The translations under genes were made by a program, and so were the position numbers. Source: Bordetella parapertussis (lineage in GTDB: Bacteria; Pseudomonadota; Gammaproteobacteria; Burkholderiales; Burkholderiaceae_D). From it: a stretch of 5,875 nt of DNA. Shown here piece after piece: positions 1 to 5,538 of the stretch. The notes under the pieces are model-generated. The model was not told where the DNA came from and made no database searches. It worked only from the letters and a program-made list of their open reading frames with translations. The DNA lies in NCBI GenBank assembly GCA_945867725.1, contig CAMBJI010000140.1:1-5875 (forward strand). The letters are read 5' to 3'. Within the stretch, counting starts at the first letter, position 1, and each line of letters starts with the position of its first letter.

Positions 1-3
1 CAC

Positions 4-95
4 GCCGGGATCCAGTGGCTTTCGTTGCAAACAATCAGCTTAAACCCTTAACTTACCTGCATTCATTACAAGCTGGGATCCAGCGTCTTTTGTTG
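4..95. repeat. Two imperfect copies of a REP-like dispersed repeat half-unit
   Basis: Positions 4-27 and 72-95 match at 20 of 24 bases and lie 68 nt apart. Both share the core GGGATCCAG followed by a CTTT..GTTG stretch. The first copy begins CGCCGGGATCCAG, which looks like the right arm of the CCGGC..GCCGGGATCC intergenic palindromes scattered through many proteobacterial genomes (recollection, no search run). Its left arm would lie outside the window. The second copy contains a small perfect palindrome, GCTGG-GAT-CCAGC (72-84). No protein-coding potential is evident here. Confidence 0.5.
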
Positions 96-110
96 TTTGA
101 ATTGCCGCCC

Positions 111-134
111 TCAATCCTCGCGCTCGCGAGAATT
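111..134 (-). terminator. Small GC-rich hairpin downstream of modE, possible weak terminator
   Basis: CTCGCG (117-122) and CGCGAG (125-130) form a 6-bp stem with a two-base loop, or 5 bp with a four-base loop. After one mismatch, AAT/ATT pairing extends the stem. It sits about 20 nt past the modE stop codon (155-157, minus strand), where a terminator would be expected. No U-run follows on the minus strand, so it is not a canonical intrinsic terminator and may be a chance palindrome or part of the repeat region. Confidence 0.25.
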
Positions 135-154
135 AGCATCTGCTTATTAGACGC

Positions 155-961
155 TCAAGCAGCGATACCAATAATGACATTTGACGGGTCAATCACAGCA
201 AGCACGGCCGAATCTACTTTCAGGCCCTTCTCATCGATATCGTGACGACTCATCGTGGTCACCAGCGTCAGCCCGCTCTCCAGCAAGACCGCCAACTCCG
301 ATTGATGCTCGCCTTGAGTGATCATGTGTACGGTACCTAGCAAGGCATTTTTAGCGTGTGCAGGATCGCTTTCATTTGGTAAGTGCAATATCACCGCTGA
401 TGCCTTAATCAACGCAAAGACTTTTGCACCCACGGCAAGCTGTAGCTCCCGACAACTTTCATGCGTGATGGACGCAATCAGCGTCTGACTGGCATTGACC
501 ATAATGCCCAGCTCATCATTCACCGCACCCGGCGTGATGGAAACCAGAATGCCTGCAAACTGATTGCGCGCACTGGTTCGCATCGCAATTTCATTTTCCA
601 TCGCATAGTCATTCGACAGCCCGTTCGCCAGCACATCCAGGCGCGCGATGAAACGCGCATGCTCGGCCTGTATCAGTGAAAAATTACGCAGGACTTGCTG
701 ACCGCGCTCGGTCAGATGGGTACCACCACCGCCCTTGCCGCCGGCATGACGCTCGATCAGGGTACCGCCGGACAGCCGCGCCATGTCATCAATGGCATCC
801 CACGCGCCCTTGTAGCTGTAGCCGACCTGCTTCGCCGCCTGCGTCAGATTGCCGAGCTGATCGATCTGGCGCAGCAATTCAATGCGTCTGGCGTTGGCGA
901 ACATCTCATCACCCACCCGAACCGTCAGTTCAGCATGCAAATTGAATCGGTCTTTGCCCAT
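155..961 (-). CDS. modE: ModE, molybdate-responsive transcriptional regulator
   Basis: This is a 268-residue cytoplasmic regulator that, in the known family, binds molybdate and then DNA as a dimer to control molybdate transport and Mo-enzyme genes. The winged HTH covers about residues 20-90. It includes the ModE hallmarks QVGYSYKGAWDAID (45-58) and GGKGGGG (74-80), closely resembling the E. coli SYKSAWDAI and GGKGGGG stretches. The C-terminal half holds two Mop/TOBE oxyanion-binding domains: the first from SARNQ (130-134) to about 192, the second about 205-266. The length fits full ModE (E. coli is about 262). The ATG at 959-961 follows a GGGCGG stretch, and no other start codon was seen in frame just upstream. 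It is transcribed away from the porin-modABC array, with a palindromic operator candidate between them, so autoregulation is possible. Confidence 0.95.
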   Translation of the reverse strand: MGKDRFNLHAELTVRVGDEMFANARRIELLRQIDQLGNLTQAAKQVGYSYKGAWDAIDDMARLSGGTLIERHAGGKGGGGTHLTERGQQVLRNFSLIQAEHARFIARLDVLANGLSNDYAMENEIAMRTSARNQFAGILVSITPGAVNDELGIMVNASQTLIASITHESCRELQLAVGAKVFALIKASAVILHLPNESDPAHAKNALLGTVHMITQGEHQSELAVLLESGLTLVTTMSRHDIDEKGLKVDSAVLAVIDPSNVIIGIAA

Positions 962-988
962 GATCCGCCCGAGGGTATCGAAGCCCGA

Positions 989-1017
989 ATGATAGCCCGG
1001 TTGACACCCAAGATAAA
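989..1017 (-). promoter_or_regulatory. Candidate modE promoter
   Basis: Read on the minus strand, TATCAT (994 to 989) matches the -10 consensus at 5 of 6 positions. TTTATC (1017 to 1012) lies 17 nt upstream and is a weak -35 (3 of 6). A start near 982 would give a leader of about 20 nt before the modE ATG at 961. It would also place the centre of the palindrome at 1034-1061 about 65 nt upstream of the start site. This is hexamer matching by eye only. Confidence 0.25.
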
Positions 1018-1018
1018 G

Positions 1019-1092
1019 CCGGGTAAATTTCGCATCAAAATATAACTAGGTATATTTTGATTGCCACTAGAAAAATCAAGGCATTTACCCGG
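1019..1092. repeat. Outer inverted repeat flanking the ModE palindrome
   Basis: CCGGGTAAAT (1019-1028) is the exact reverse complement of ATTTACCCGG (1083-1092), a perfect 10-bp inverted repeat with a 54-nt interior. It encloses the palindrome at 1034-1061, but the two centres (1055.5 and 1047.5) differ by 8 nt. The arms could be paired binding sites of another regulator, the stem of a long hairpin, or coincidence. The right arm partly overlaps the weak rightward -35 candidate at 1084-1089. Confidence 0.55.
1034..1061. promoter_or_regulatory. Perfect 11-bp palindrome, probable ModE operator
   Basis: ATCAAAATATA (1034-1044) and its exact reverse complement TATATTTTGAT (1051-1061) are separated by ACTAGG. 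The central CTAG is itself palindromic, so only one symmetric base pair of the 28-bp site is mismatched. The size, the roughly 6-bp spacer and the inner ATATA/TATAT half-sites resemble ModE operators known from E. coli, which have TATAT-type half-sites flanking 6-7 bp. The outer ATCAAA/TTTGAT bases differ from the E. coli site as I recall it. The site lies between divergent modE and the porin-modABC array, where a shared ModE operator would be expected. Binding is inferred from location and symmetry. Confidence 0.75.
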
Positions 1093-1111
1093 ATTTAGTG
1101 AGATTTTAAAT
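1084..1111 (+). promoter_or_regulatory. Candidate rightward operon promoter
   Basis: TTTACC (1084-1089, 4 of 6 to the -35 consensus) and TTAAAT (1106-1111, 4 of 6 to the -10) are spaced 16 nt apart. A start near 1118 would leave only about 10 nt of leader before the porin ATG at 1129, which would agree with the missing Shine-Dalgarno sequence there. The palindrome centre would then be near -70. Both hexamers are weak and the region is very AT-rich, so a promoter embedded in the palindrome itself is also possible. Confidence 0.22.
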
Positions 1112-1128
1112 ATCAAATTAAAAATAAA

Positions 1129-2478
1129 ATGAATGGGCACCTCCTGAAAACACAATCACCGCCCCTAAGCTGCCTCGCCATCGTGCTGGCGATGGGACTG
1201 AATGTCGCCTCGGCCCCATCCATTGCAGGCGAAGATGTGAAGGTATTGCTGGAGCTGCTGCTGGAAAAAGGCATCATTACCCAAGACGAATACAACTCTA
1301 AAATCAAGAAAGCTCAGGACATCGAAGAGTTAAAACAGTTTCACGAGGCGCAGGATATTCGCCGTGCGACAGCGTCCATTGAAAAAAAAGCGGAAGAAGA
1401 AAAAAAATTCAAAACCCAGTTTTACGGGCAAGTGTCGGCCGGTTATTACTCGGCATCGAACATGAAAAGCAGTTCAATTGATGCCTCTGGCATGAGCGAT
1501 CAGCCCAGGGGAAATAATCGCGTGGGGGTCAAAGTGTCGCGCGAACTTGATGCCGAAACGATTGCGTTGGTGACGCTCGAGTCGAACGTCTCAACCCGTA
1601 CGGGTGCGATGGGTAAAGATGCCGGTGCCAGCGGCACGGGAAGTAGCCCGATTTTTGATCGCGAAGCTAATTTCCGTTTGATCTCTAACCCCTATGGCAC
1701 CCTGATTGCCGGTCGTGGACCGAATCTGCAAACGGATCTCAGCGCCACTTTCGATGCGCGGCAAAACTGGAACTTTGGCGGACTCAAGGCCATTGGTCGC
1801 TACGCCGGATTTCACAGCGCCAGTGGCATCAATCGCGCAGACAAACTGATCCGTTACATCTCACCGGTTGTTAACGGCTTCAATGTCGATGGAGCAGTCT
1901 CGTTTGGGGGGGTACCTGGCGATGAAAATTACGGAAAAAGCTATTACATGGGTGGCCGCTACAAGAATGGCAATTTTGAAGTGGGCTACAACCATGTCGA
2001 CGCTCGCTTGAGCAGCAATGAGGTCAACAATCGCGTTGACTTTATTGCCGCAAAATATACCTTTCAAAATCTAACCATCAATGCCGGGTATGTGGTCACA
2101 CGAAATCCTTACAATCCATCGGCCACGCTCAGCACGACGACGCCTGGGGGTAAAGCTGATGTAGATACGCTCTTTGCCGGTGCCGTATATCGATTTATGC
2201 CGACAGTCAGTGCCAATCTCGGCTGGTATCAGGTAAAAGATAAAACATCTGTGAACGGAAAAAATGATGTAACGATGCTGGGCACGGGACTGACCTGGTC
2301 ACCTTACAAAGAATGGGATTTTTTCGTCGATTATGCGGCCGCATCACGCAAACAAAATGCGACATCAGCATTTTCAATTTACGATGCATGGCGCCCGGAT
2401 ACCAACAACAAAGATACTCTGGCGGCCGGCACCAAAGACCAGGCTGGCATCAGCGTCGGCGCTTTGTTCAAATTCTGA
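1129..2478 (+). CDS. Outer-membrane porin (Porin_4-like) with N-terminal helical extension, first gene of the mod operon
   Basis: The 449-residue precursor begins with a signal peptide (hydrophobic core about residues 14-26, cleavage likely after ASA at 29 or at SIAG, 31-34). Residues about 36-96 are highly charged and predicted helical, possibly coiled coil, starting with a LLELLLEKGIITQDEY segment. The rest is beta-strand-like with alternating aromatic residues, from FYGQVSAGYY (98-107) to the terminal ISVGALFKF. The final Phe is the usual outer-membrane insertion signal. The FDREANFRL and IRYISP segments resemble trimeric general porins of betaproteobacteria. Such porins pass small hydrophilic solutes. 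Being first in the modABC array, it may admit molybdate or tungstate, but substrate choice cannot be read from the sequence. No Shine-Dalgarno sequence precedes the ATG, only an A/T-rich tract. The next in-frame Met is residue 22, inside the signal peptide, so 1129 is preferred. The gap to modA is 16 nt. Confidence 0.88.
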   Translation: MNGHLLKTQSPPLSCLAIVLAMGLNVASAPSIAGEDVKVLLELLLEKGIITQDEYNSKIKKAQDIEELKQFHEAQDIRRATASIEKKAEEEKKFKTQFYGQVSAGYYSASNMKSSSIDASGMSDQPRGNNRVGVKVSRELDAETIALVTLESNVSTRTGAMGKDAGASGTGSSPIFDREANFRLISNPYGTLIAGRGPNLQTDLSATFDARQNWNFGGLKAIGRYAGFHSASGINRADKLIRYISPVVNGFNVDGAVSFGGVPGDENYGKSYYMGGRYKNGNFEVGYNHVDARLSSNEVNNRVDFIAAKYTFQNLTINAGYVVTRNPYNPSATLSTTTPGGKADVDTLFAGAVYRFMPTVSANLGWYQVKDKTSVNGKNDVTMLGTGLTWSPYKEWDFFVDYAAASRKQNATSAFSIYDAWRPDTNNKDTLAAGTKDQAGISVGALFKF

Positions 2479-2494
2479 CGGGAGATAATCAGAT

Positions 2495-3250
2495 ATGACA
2501 CCTAAACTGTTAAAACAGACTACTTTTGTACTAGCGCTGTTCGTCTCAGTCGCGACGCAAGCAGCGGAAGTCAAGGTGGCCGTGGCCGCCAATTTCGCAC
2601 AAACACTGAAAGAAATCGGCACAGTGTTTGAACAAGATACCGGACACAAGCTGGCCATCACACAAGGATCCACCGGCAAGCTTTACGCGCAAATCAGTCA
2701 GGGTGCGCCCTTCGAGGTATTGCTGTCTGCCGACGACGAGACGCCCGAAAAATTGATCACCGAAGGCAAGGCGATTACGGGTACTCGATTCACTTATGCG
2801 ATCGGACGATTAGCGCTGTGGTCACCCAAACCTGATTTGGTCGATGAGGGCGGACAGGTACTCAAAACCGATAAGTTTCGTTTTCTGGCGATTGCCAACG
2901 CACGTGTCGCACCTTATGGTCGCGCTGCCGTACAAGTCATGCAAAAGCTCAGTGTACTCACCAGCATCGAGCCACGTGTGGTGCAGGGCGAGAGCATCAC
3001 GCAAACTTTTCAGTTCGTCTCCACCGGTAACGCGCAACTAGGATTTGTGGCACTCTCGCAGATCACCGAAAACGGAAAATTAAAATCAGGCTCGGTCTGG
3101 ATCGTCCCTGAAAACATGCACGAACAACTCAGACAAGACGCCGTGCTGTTAAATCCCGGCAAAGACTCGGCAGCAGCGAGTGCCTTGCTGAATTTCCTGA
3201 AATCGGACAAGGCGAAAAAAATCATCGCATCACACGGTTACCAATTCTAA
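2495..3250 (+). CDS. modA: ModA, periplasmic molybdate-binding protein
   Basis: This 251-residue precursor has a Sec signal peptide (hydrophobic residues 11-20, likely cleavage around ATQAA at 20-24). The mature part is a class II periplasmic binding protein that delivers molybdate or tungstate to ModBC. Family landmarks are AVAANF (29-34), TQGSTGKLYAQI (56-67), GAPFEVLLSADDETP (70-84), FTYAIGRLALWS (99-110), APYGRAA (139-145) and GNAQLGFVALSQI (178-190). The likely ligand residues by family analogy are Asn33, Ser59 and Tyr141. The AANF form, instead of the Ser-containing form of E. coli ModA, resembles the Azotobacter-type protein with a Thr-Asn pair (from memory). A GGGAG Shine-Dalgarno sequence (2480-2484) sits about 10 nt before the ATG. 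It follows the porin by 16 nt and precedes modB by 15 nt. Molybdate versus tungstate preference is not decidable from the sequence. Confidence 0.95.
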   Translation: MTPKLLKQTTFVLALFVSVATQAAEVKVAVAANFAQTLKEIGTVFEQDTGHKLAITQGSTGKLYAQISQGAPFEVLLSADDETPEKLITEGKAITGTRFTYAIGRLALWSPKPDLVDEGGQVLKTDKFRFLAIANARVAPYGRAAVQVMQKLSVLTSIEPRVVQGESITQTFQFVSTGNAQLGFVALSQITENGKLKSGSVWIVPENMHEQLRQDAVLLNPGKDSAAASALLNFLKSDKAKKIIASHGYQF

Positions 3251-3265
3251 CTATGACAAACGCTC

Positions 3266-3949
3266 ATGTGGACACCTGAACCGGAAGTCTGGCAAGCGAT
3301 CTGGCTGACGGTACAACTGTCGGCCATCGTGACCTTGATACTGCTAATCACGGGCACACCGATCGCGTGGTGGCTCTCGCGTACCAATAGCGCATGGAAA
3401 GCCCCGATTGCTGCGGTAGTCGCGCTGCCTCTGGTACTTCCGCCGACGGTGCTCGGGTTTTATTTGCTGATCGCGATGGGACCGGAAGGCCCCGTTGGCC
3501 GGATCACCCACTCGCTCGGTCTGGGACAACTGCCCTTCACGTTTCCCGGATTAGTGATTGCTTCCGTTTTTTACTCCTTGCCATTCATGGTGCAGCCGCT
3601 GCAGAACGCGTTCGAAGCAATGGGCCGCCGACCGCTGGAAGTGGCAGCCACCTTACGCGCCTCGCCGCTGGATGCTTTTTTTACCGTCGCGGTACCGATG
3701 GCGCTGCCGGGATTCCTAACCGCTTGTGTGATGACCTTCGCGCACACGGTGGGCGAGTTCGGTGTCGTCCTCATGATTGGCGGTAATCTCGCCGGCGAAA
3801 CCCGCGTAGCCTCAGTACAGATTTACGACTATGTCGAAGCCATGCAATACCCACAGGCGCATGGGCTGGCAGCGATCATGGTGGCCTTCTCTTTCATCGT
3901 CTTGCTGCTGGTGCAGATCTGGCGACCTGTCACACGCAAGGGAGTCTGA
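3266..3949 (+). CDS. modB: ModB, molybdate ABC transporter permease
   Basis: This 227-residue inner-membrane permease has about five hydrophobic segments (approximately 11-33, 46-70, 93-110, 150-172, 200-218). The cytoplasmic EAA coupling loop is at 125-149, starting EVAATLRAS and ending MALPG; it docks on the ModC ATPase. The [16 protein letters not shown] stretch (53-68) and [15 protein letters not shown] (160-174) are typical of ModB. The length matches E. coli ModB (229). The start is fixed by context: an in-frame TGA at 3254-3256 lies just upstream and the next in-frame Met is residue 71. No clear Shine-Dalgarno sequence precedes the ATG, so translation may depend on coupling to modA, which ends 15 nt earlier. 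The stop TGA (3947-3949) is one base from the modC start. Confidence 0.96.
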   Translation: MWTPEPEVWQAIWLTVQLSAIVTLILLITGTPIAWWLSRTNSAWKAPIAAVVALPLVLPPTVLGFYLLIAMGPEGPVGRITHSLGLGQLPFTFPGLVIASVFYSLPFMVQPLQNAFEAMGRRPLEVAATLRASPLDAFFTVAVPMALPGFLTACVMTFAHTVGEFGVVLMIGGNLAGETRVASVQIYDYVEAMQYPQAHGLAAIMVAFSFIVLLLVQIWRPVTRKGV

Positions 3950-3950
3950 G

Positions 3951-5021
3951 TTGAACAGCATTCAGGCTCGCTTCAAAATCGACTGGACGGGCTTTTCACT
4001 GGATGTCGACCTCTCACTTCCGGGTAGAGGCGTGACCGCCTTATTCGGTCCTTCTGGCTGCGGCAAGACCACCCTCCTACGCAGTATCGCCGGGCTTGAG
4101 CGTCCACCCAAAGGCTTCCTGCAAGTGAATGGCGACCTCTGGCAGGACGACGGTATTTGGGTGCCGACACATCGTCGGCCGCTGGCTTATGTATTTCAAG
4201 AATCCAGTCTGTTCCCTCACCTGAGCGTAATGGGCAACCTGCAATATGGCAGACAGCGTACATCACAAGCAAACGCATTCGATTTATCACAGGTAATCGA
4301 GCTTCTCGGTATCGAAGCACTGCTATCGCGCAAACCCGATGCGCTCTCTGGCGGAGAAAGACAGCGCGTGGCCATCGCACGTGCACTTGCAGTGAATCCC
4401 CGACTGCTGCTAATGGATGAGCCGCTGGCGGCGCTGGATATGCAACGCAAACAGGAAATCCTGCCCTACCTGGAACGCATGCAGAAGACGCTCGACATAC
4501 CGATTATCTACGTGACGCATGCTCCGGATGAAGTGGCAAGACTTGCGCAACACATCGTGATGCTCGAACACGGCAAGGTCACGGCCAGCGGCTCGCTTCA
4601 CGACACCTTGTCGCGCGTGGATCTGCCCTTGCGTCTTGGTGATGACCGAGGCGTGATCATTGATGCACGTGTCAGTGAGATCGATAAACAATGGCATCTG
4701 GCGCGGCTGGATTTTGCTGATGGTGCCTTTTGGACGCGTGATCAGGGTTTGGCTTTGCAGGATACGGCGCGTCTTCACATTCTGGCGCGCGACGTGAGCA
4801 TCGCGCGCGAAAAGCCGCTCCAGAGCAGCATTCAGAATATACTCGCGGGGCGCATCGACCGCTGTGTCGATGATGATGCGCCTGGTAGTGTGATTGTTCG
4901 TGTGCTGATCGGAGAAACGCCCCTGCTAGCGCGTATTACCGCCCGCTCCGTCGCCGAGCTCGCGTTGAAACCGGGTGACGCAATCTGGGTACAGGTTAAA
5001 TCGGTTGCATTGGCGAGATAA
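3951..5021 (+). CDS. modC: ModC, molybdate ABC transporter ATP-binding subunit with C-terminal Mop domain (TTG start)
   Basis: This 356-residue ATPase energises ModAB. Motifs in order: Walker A GPSGCGKTT (33-41), Q-loop Gln83 in VFQESSLFPH, signature LSGGERQRV (132-140), Walker B LLLMDEP (152-158), and H-loop His190. The C-terminal part (about 287-352), starting PLQSSIQNILAG, is a Mop/TOBE oxyanion-binding domain as in E. coli ModC (352 residues), where it may sense intracellular molybdate. The TTG at 3951 is chosen because it follows an AGGGAG Shine-Dalgarno sequence (3939-3944) at good spacing, lies one base after the modB stop, and gives the family's usual length. An in-frame ATG at 3831 would add 40 residues entirely overlapping modB, with no ModC similarity. 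Tight packing with modB implies translational coupling. Confidence 0.96.
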   Translation: MNSIQARFKIDWTGFSLDVDLSLPGRGVTALFGPSGCGKTTLLRSIAGLERPPKGFLQVNGDLWQDDGIWVPTHRRPLAYVFQESSLFPHLSVMGNLQYGRQRTSQANAFDLSQVIELLGIEALLSRKPDALSGGERQRVAIARALAVNPRLLLMDEPLAALDMQRKQEILPYLERMQKTLDIPIIYVTHAPDEVARLAQHIVMLEHGKVTASGSLHDTLSRVDLPLRLGDDRGVIIDARVSEIDKQWHLARLDFADGAFWTRDQGLALQDTARLHILARDVSIAREKPLQSSIQNILAGRIDRCVDDDAPGSVIVRVLIGETPLLARITARSVAELALKPGDAIWVQVKSVALAR

Positions 5022-5024
5022 ACC

Positions 5025-5465
5025 ATGCTGAAAATTTTTGTGATTCGCTGCACGATGATCGCTGCGCTGCTTTGGGGTGTGTCGACGGCGTCGACTGCCG
5101 CTGGCACAGACACGCTGCGTTTTGCTTGCCGGGGCTGGATGCCTATCTATTTGGGCAGTTGGGTACCCATCAACCCAGACCCGAGCGACTTTGACACGCT
5201 GTCGGTTGAGGTCAACGAAGCCACGCGCATGACCAGCTTCGTTCTGACAATGATAGGTCGCGCCAACTTTGCAACGAAAATTAATGAATCTTCTATCAAA
5301 GGGGCAATCGCCTTCAAACAAATGATGGTCGATGATTACATTGAATACATCGACTTCATGCTCAATCGCGGCACAGGCGAAATCATCATCACCGCACTCG
5401 AAAAAGGCCGGCGCGCGCATACGCTGTACCGGGGAAAATGCGCGTCAGTGAAAAGCAGCTTCTGA
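5025..5465 (+). CDS. Small exported protein of unknown function, last gene of the mod operon
   Basis: I do not recognise this 146-residue protein. It starts with a signal peptide (about residues 1-26, cleavage near STAAG) without a lipobox, so a soluble periplasmic or secreted product of about 120 residues is expected. The mature part has two cysteines, Cys35 near the N-terminus (RFACRGW) and Cys139 near the C-terminus (YRGKCAS), well placed for a disulfide joining the ends. Alternating hydrophobic runs such as YIEYIDFMLN (105-114) followed by RGTGEIIITAL (115-125) suggest a small all-beta fold of the kind seen in periplasmic domains with a final strand ending G-x-C. This is a resemblance only. 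It begins 3 nt after the modC stop, with a GCGAG Shine-Dalgarno-like stretch (5013-5017), so it is almost certainly co-transcribed and probably translationally coupled. A role in oxyanion handling is possible but rests only on position. Confidence 0.8.
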   Translation: MLKIFVIRCTMIAALLWGVSTASTAAGTDTLRFACRGWMPIYLGSWVPINPDPSDFDTLSVEVNEATRMTSFVLTMIGRANFATKINESSIKGAIAFKQMMVDDYIEYIDFMLNRGTGEIIITALEKGRRAHTLYRGKCASVKSSF

Positions 5466-5538
5466 TCACGCCTCACTGAAAAGATAGTTTGCGCATCCGC
5501 GTGAAATCAACATCAGCGCACGCAAATCTACCCGCACA
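5466..5538. other. Convergent intergenic gap without a clear terminator
   Basis: These 73 bases separate the last mod-array gene from the convergent barrel gene. The only symmetry seen is TTTGCG (5488-5493) with CGCAAA (5521-5526), a 6-bp inverted repeat around a 27-nt interior. That is too loose to call an intrinsic terminator, and no U-run follows a strong stem in either direction. Rho-dependent termination, or read-through into antisense of the neighbour, is possible. Confidence 0.4.

Noticed and set aside
15..245. 76-codon plus-strand frame over the repeat region and the end of modE
   Set aside because: It overlaps the second Mop domain of ModE antisense and begins inside the repeat. No ribosome site or recognisable product.
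695..1045. 116-codon plus-strand frame over the 5' half of modE and the intergenic region
   Set aside because: It is antisense to the conserved ModE HTH, and it would run through the palindromic operator candidate.
1112..1122. Degenerate third half-site (ATCAAATTAAA) resembling the palindrome arm at 9 of 11 bases
   Set aside because: It has no opposing arm and lies in an A/T-rich tract where such matches are expected by chance.
962..1128. Molybdenum-cofactor riboswitch in the leader
   Set aside because: The space between the operator candidate and the porin ATG is only 67 nt, AT-rich and without the helices such a riboswitch needs. Control by ModE explains the locus better.
3831..3950. ATG at 3831 as the modC start, adding 40 residues
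   Set aside because: The extension overlaps modB completely, is Trp/Ser/Cys-rich without ModC similarity, and the TTG at 3951 has a good AGGGAG site and gives the normal family length.
3973..4386. 137-codon open frame antisense to the modC ATPase core
   Set aside because: It mirrors the strongly conserved Walker A to signature region of ModC. The Arg-rich low-complexity product shows no family features.
5081..5095. GTCGAC-GGC-GTCGAC symmetry
   Set aside because: It lies inside the signal-peptide codons of the small exported gene and is explained by a repetitive Ser/Thr/Ala stretch. No sign of a site or regulatory role.
4926..5420. 164-codon open frame on the minus strand across the modC end and the small exported gene
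   Set aside because: It lies antisense to a certain Mop domain and to a gene with signal peptide and ribosome site. Its composition is His/Arg-rich with no domain or start context, so it is a shadow frame.
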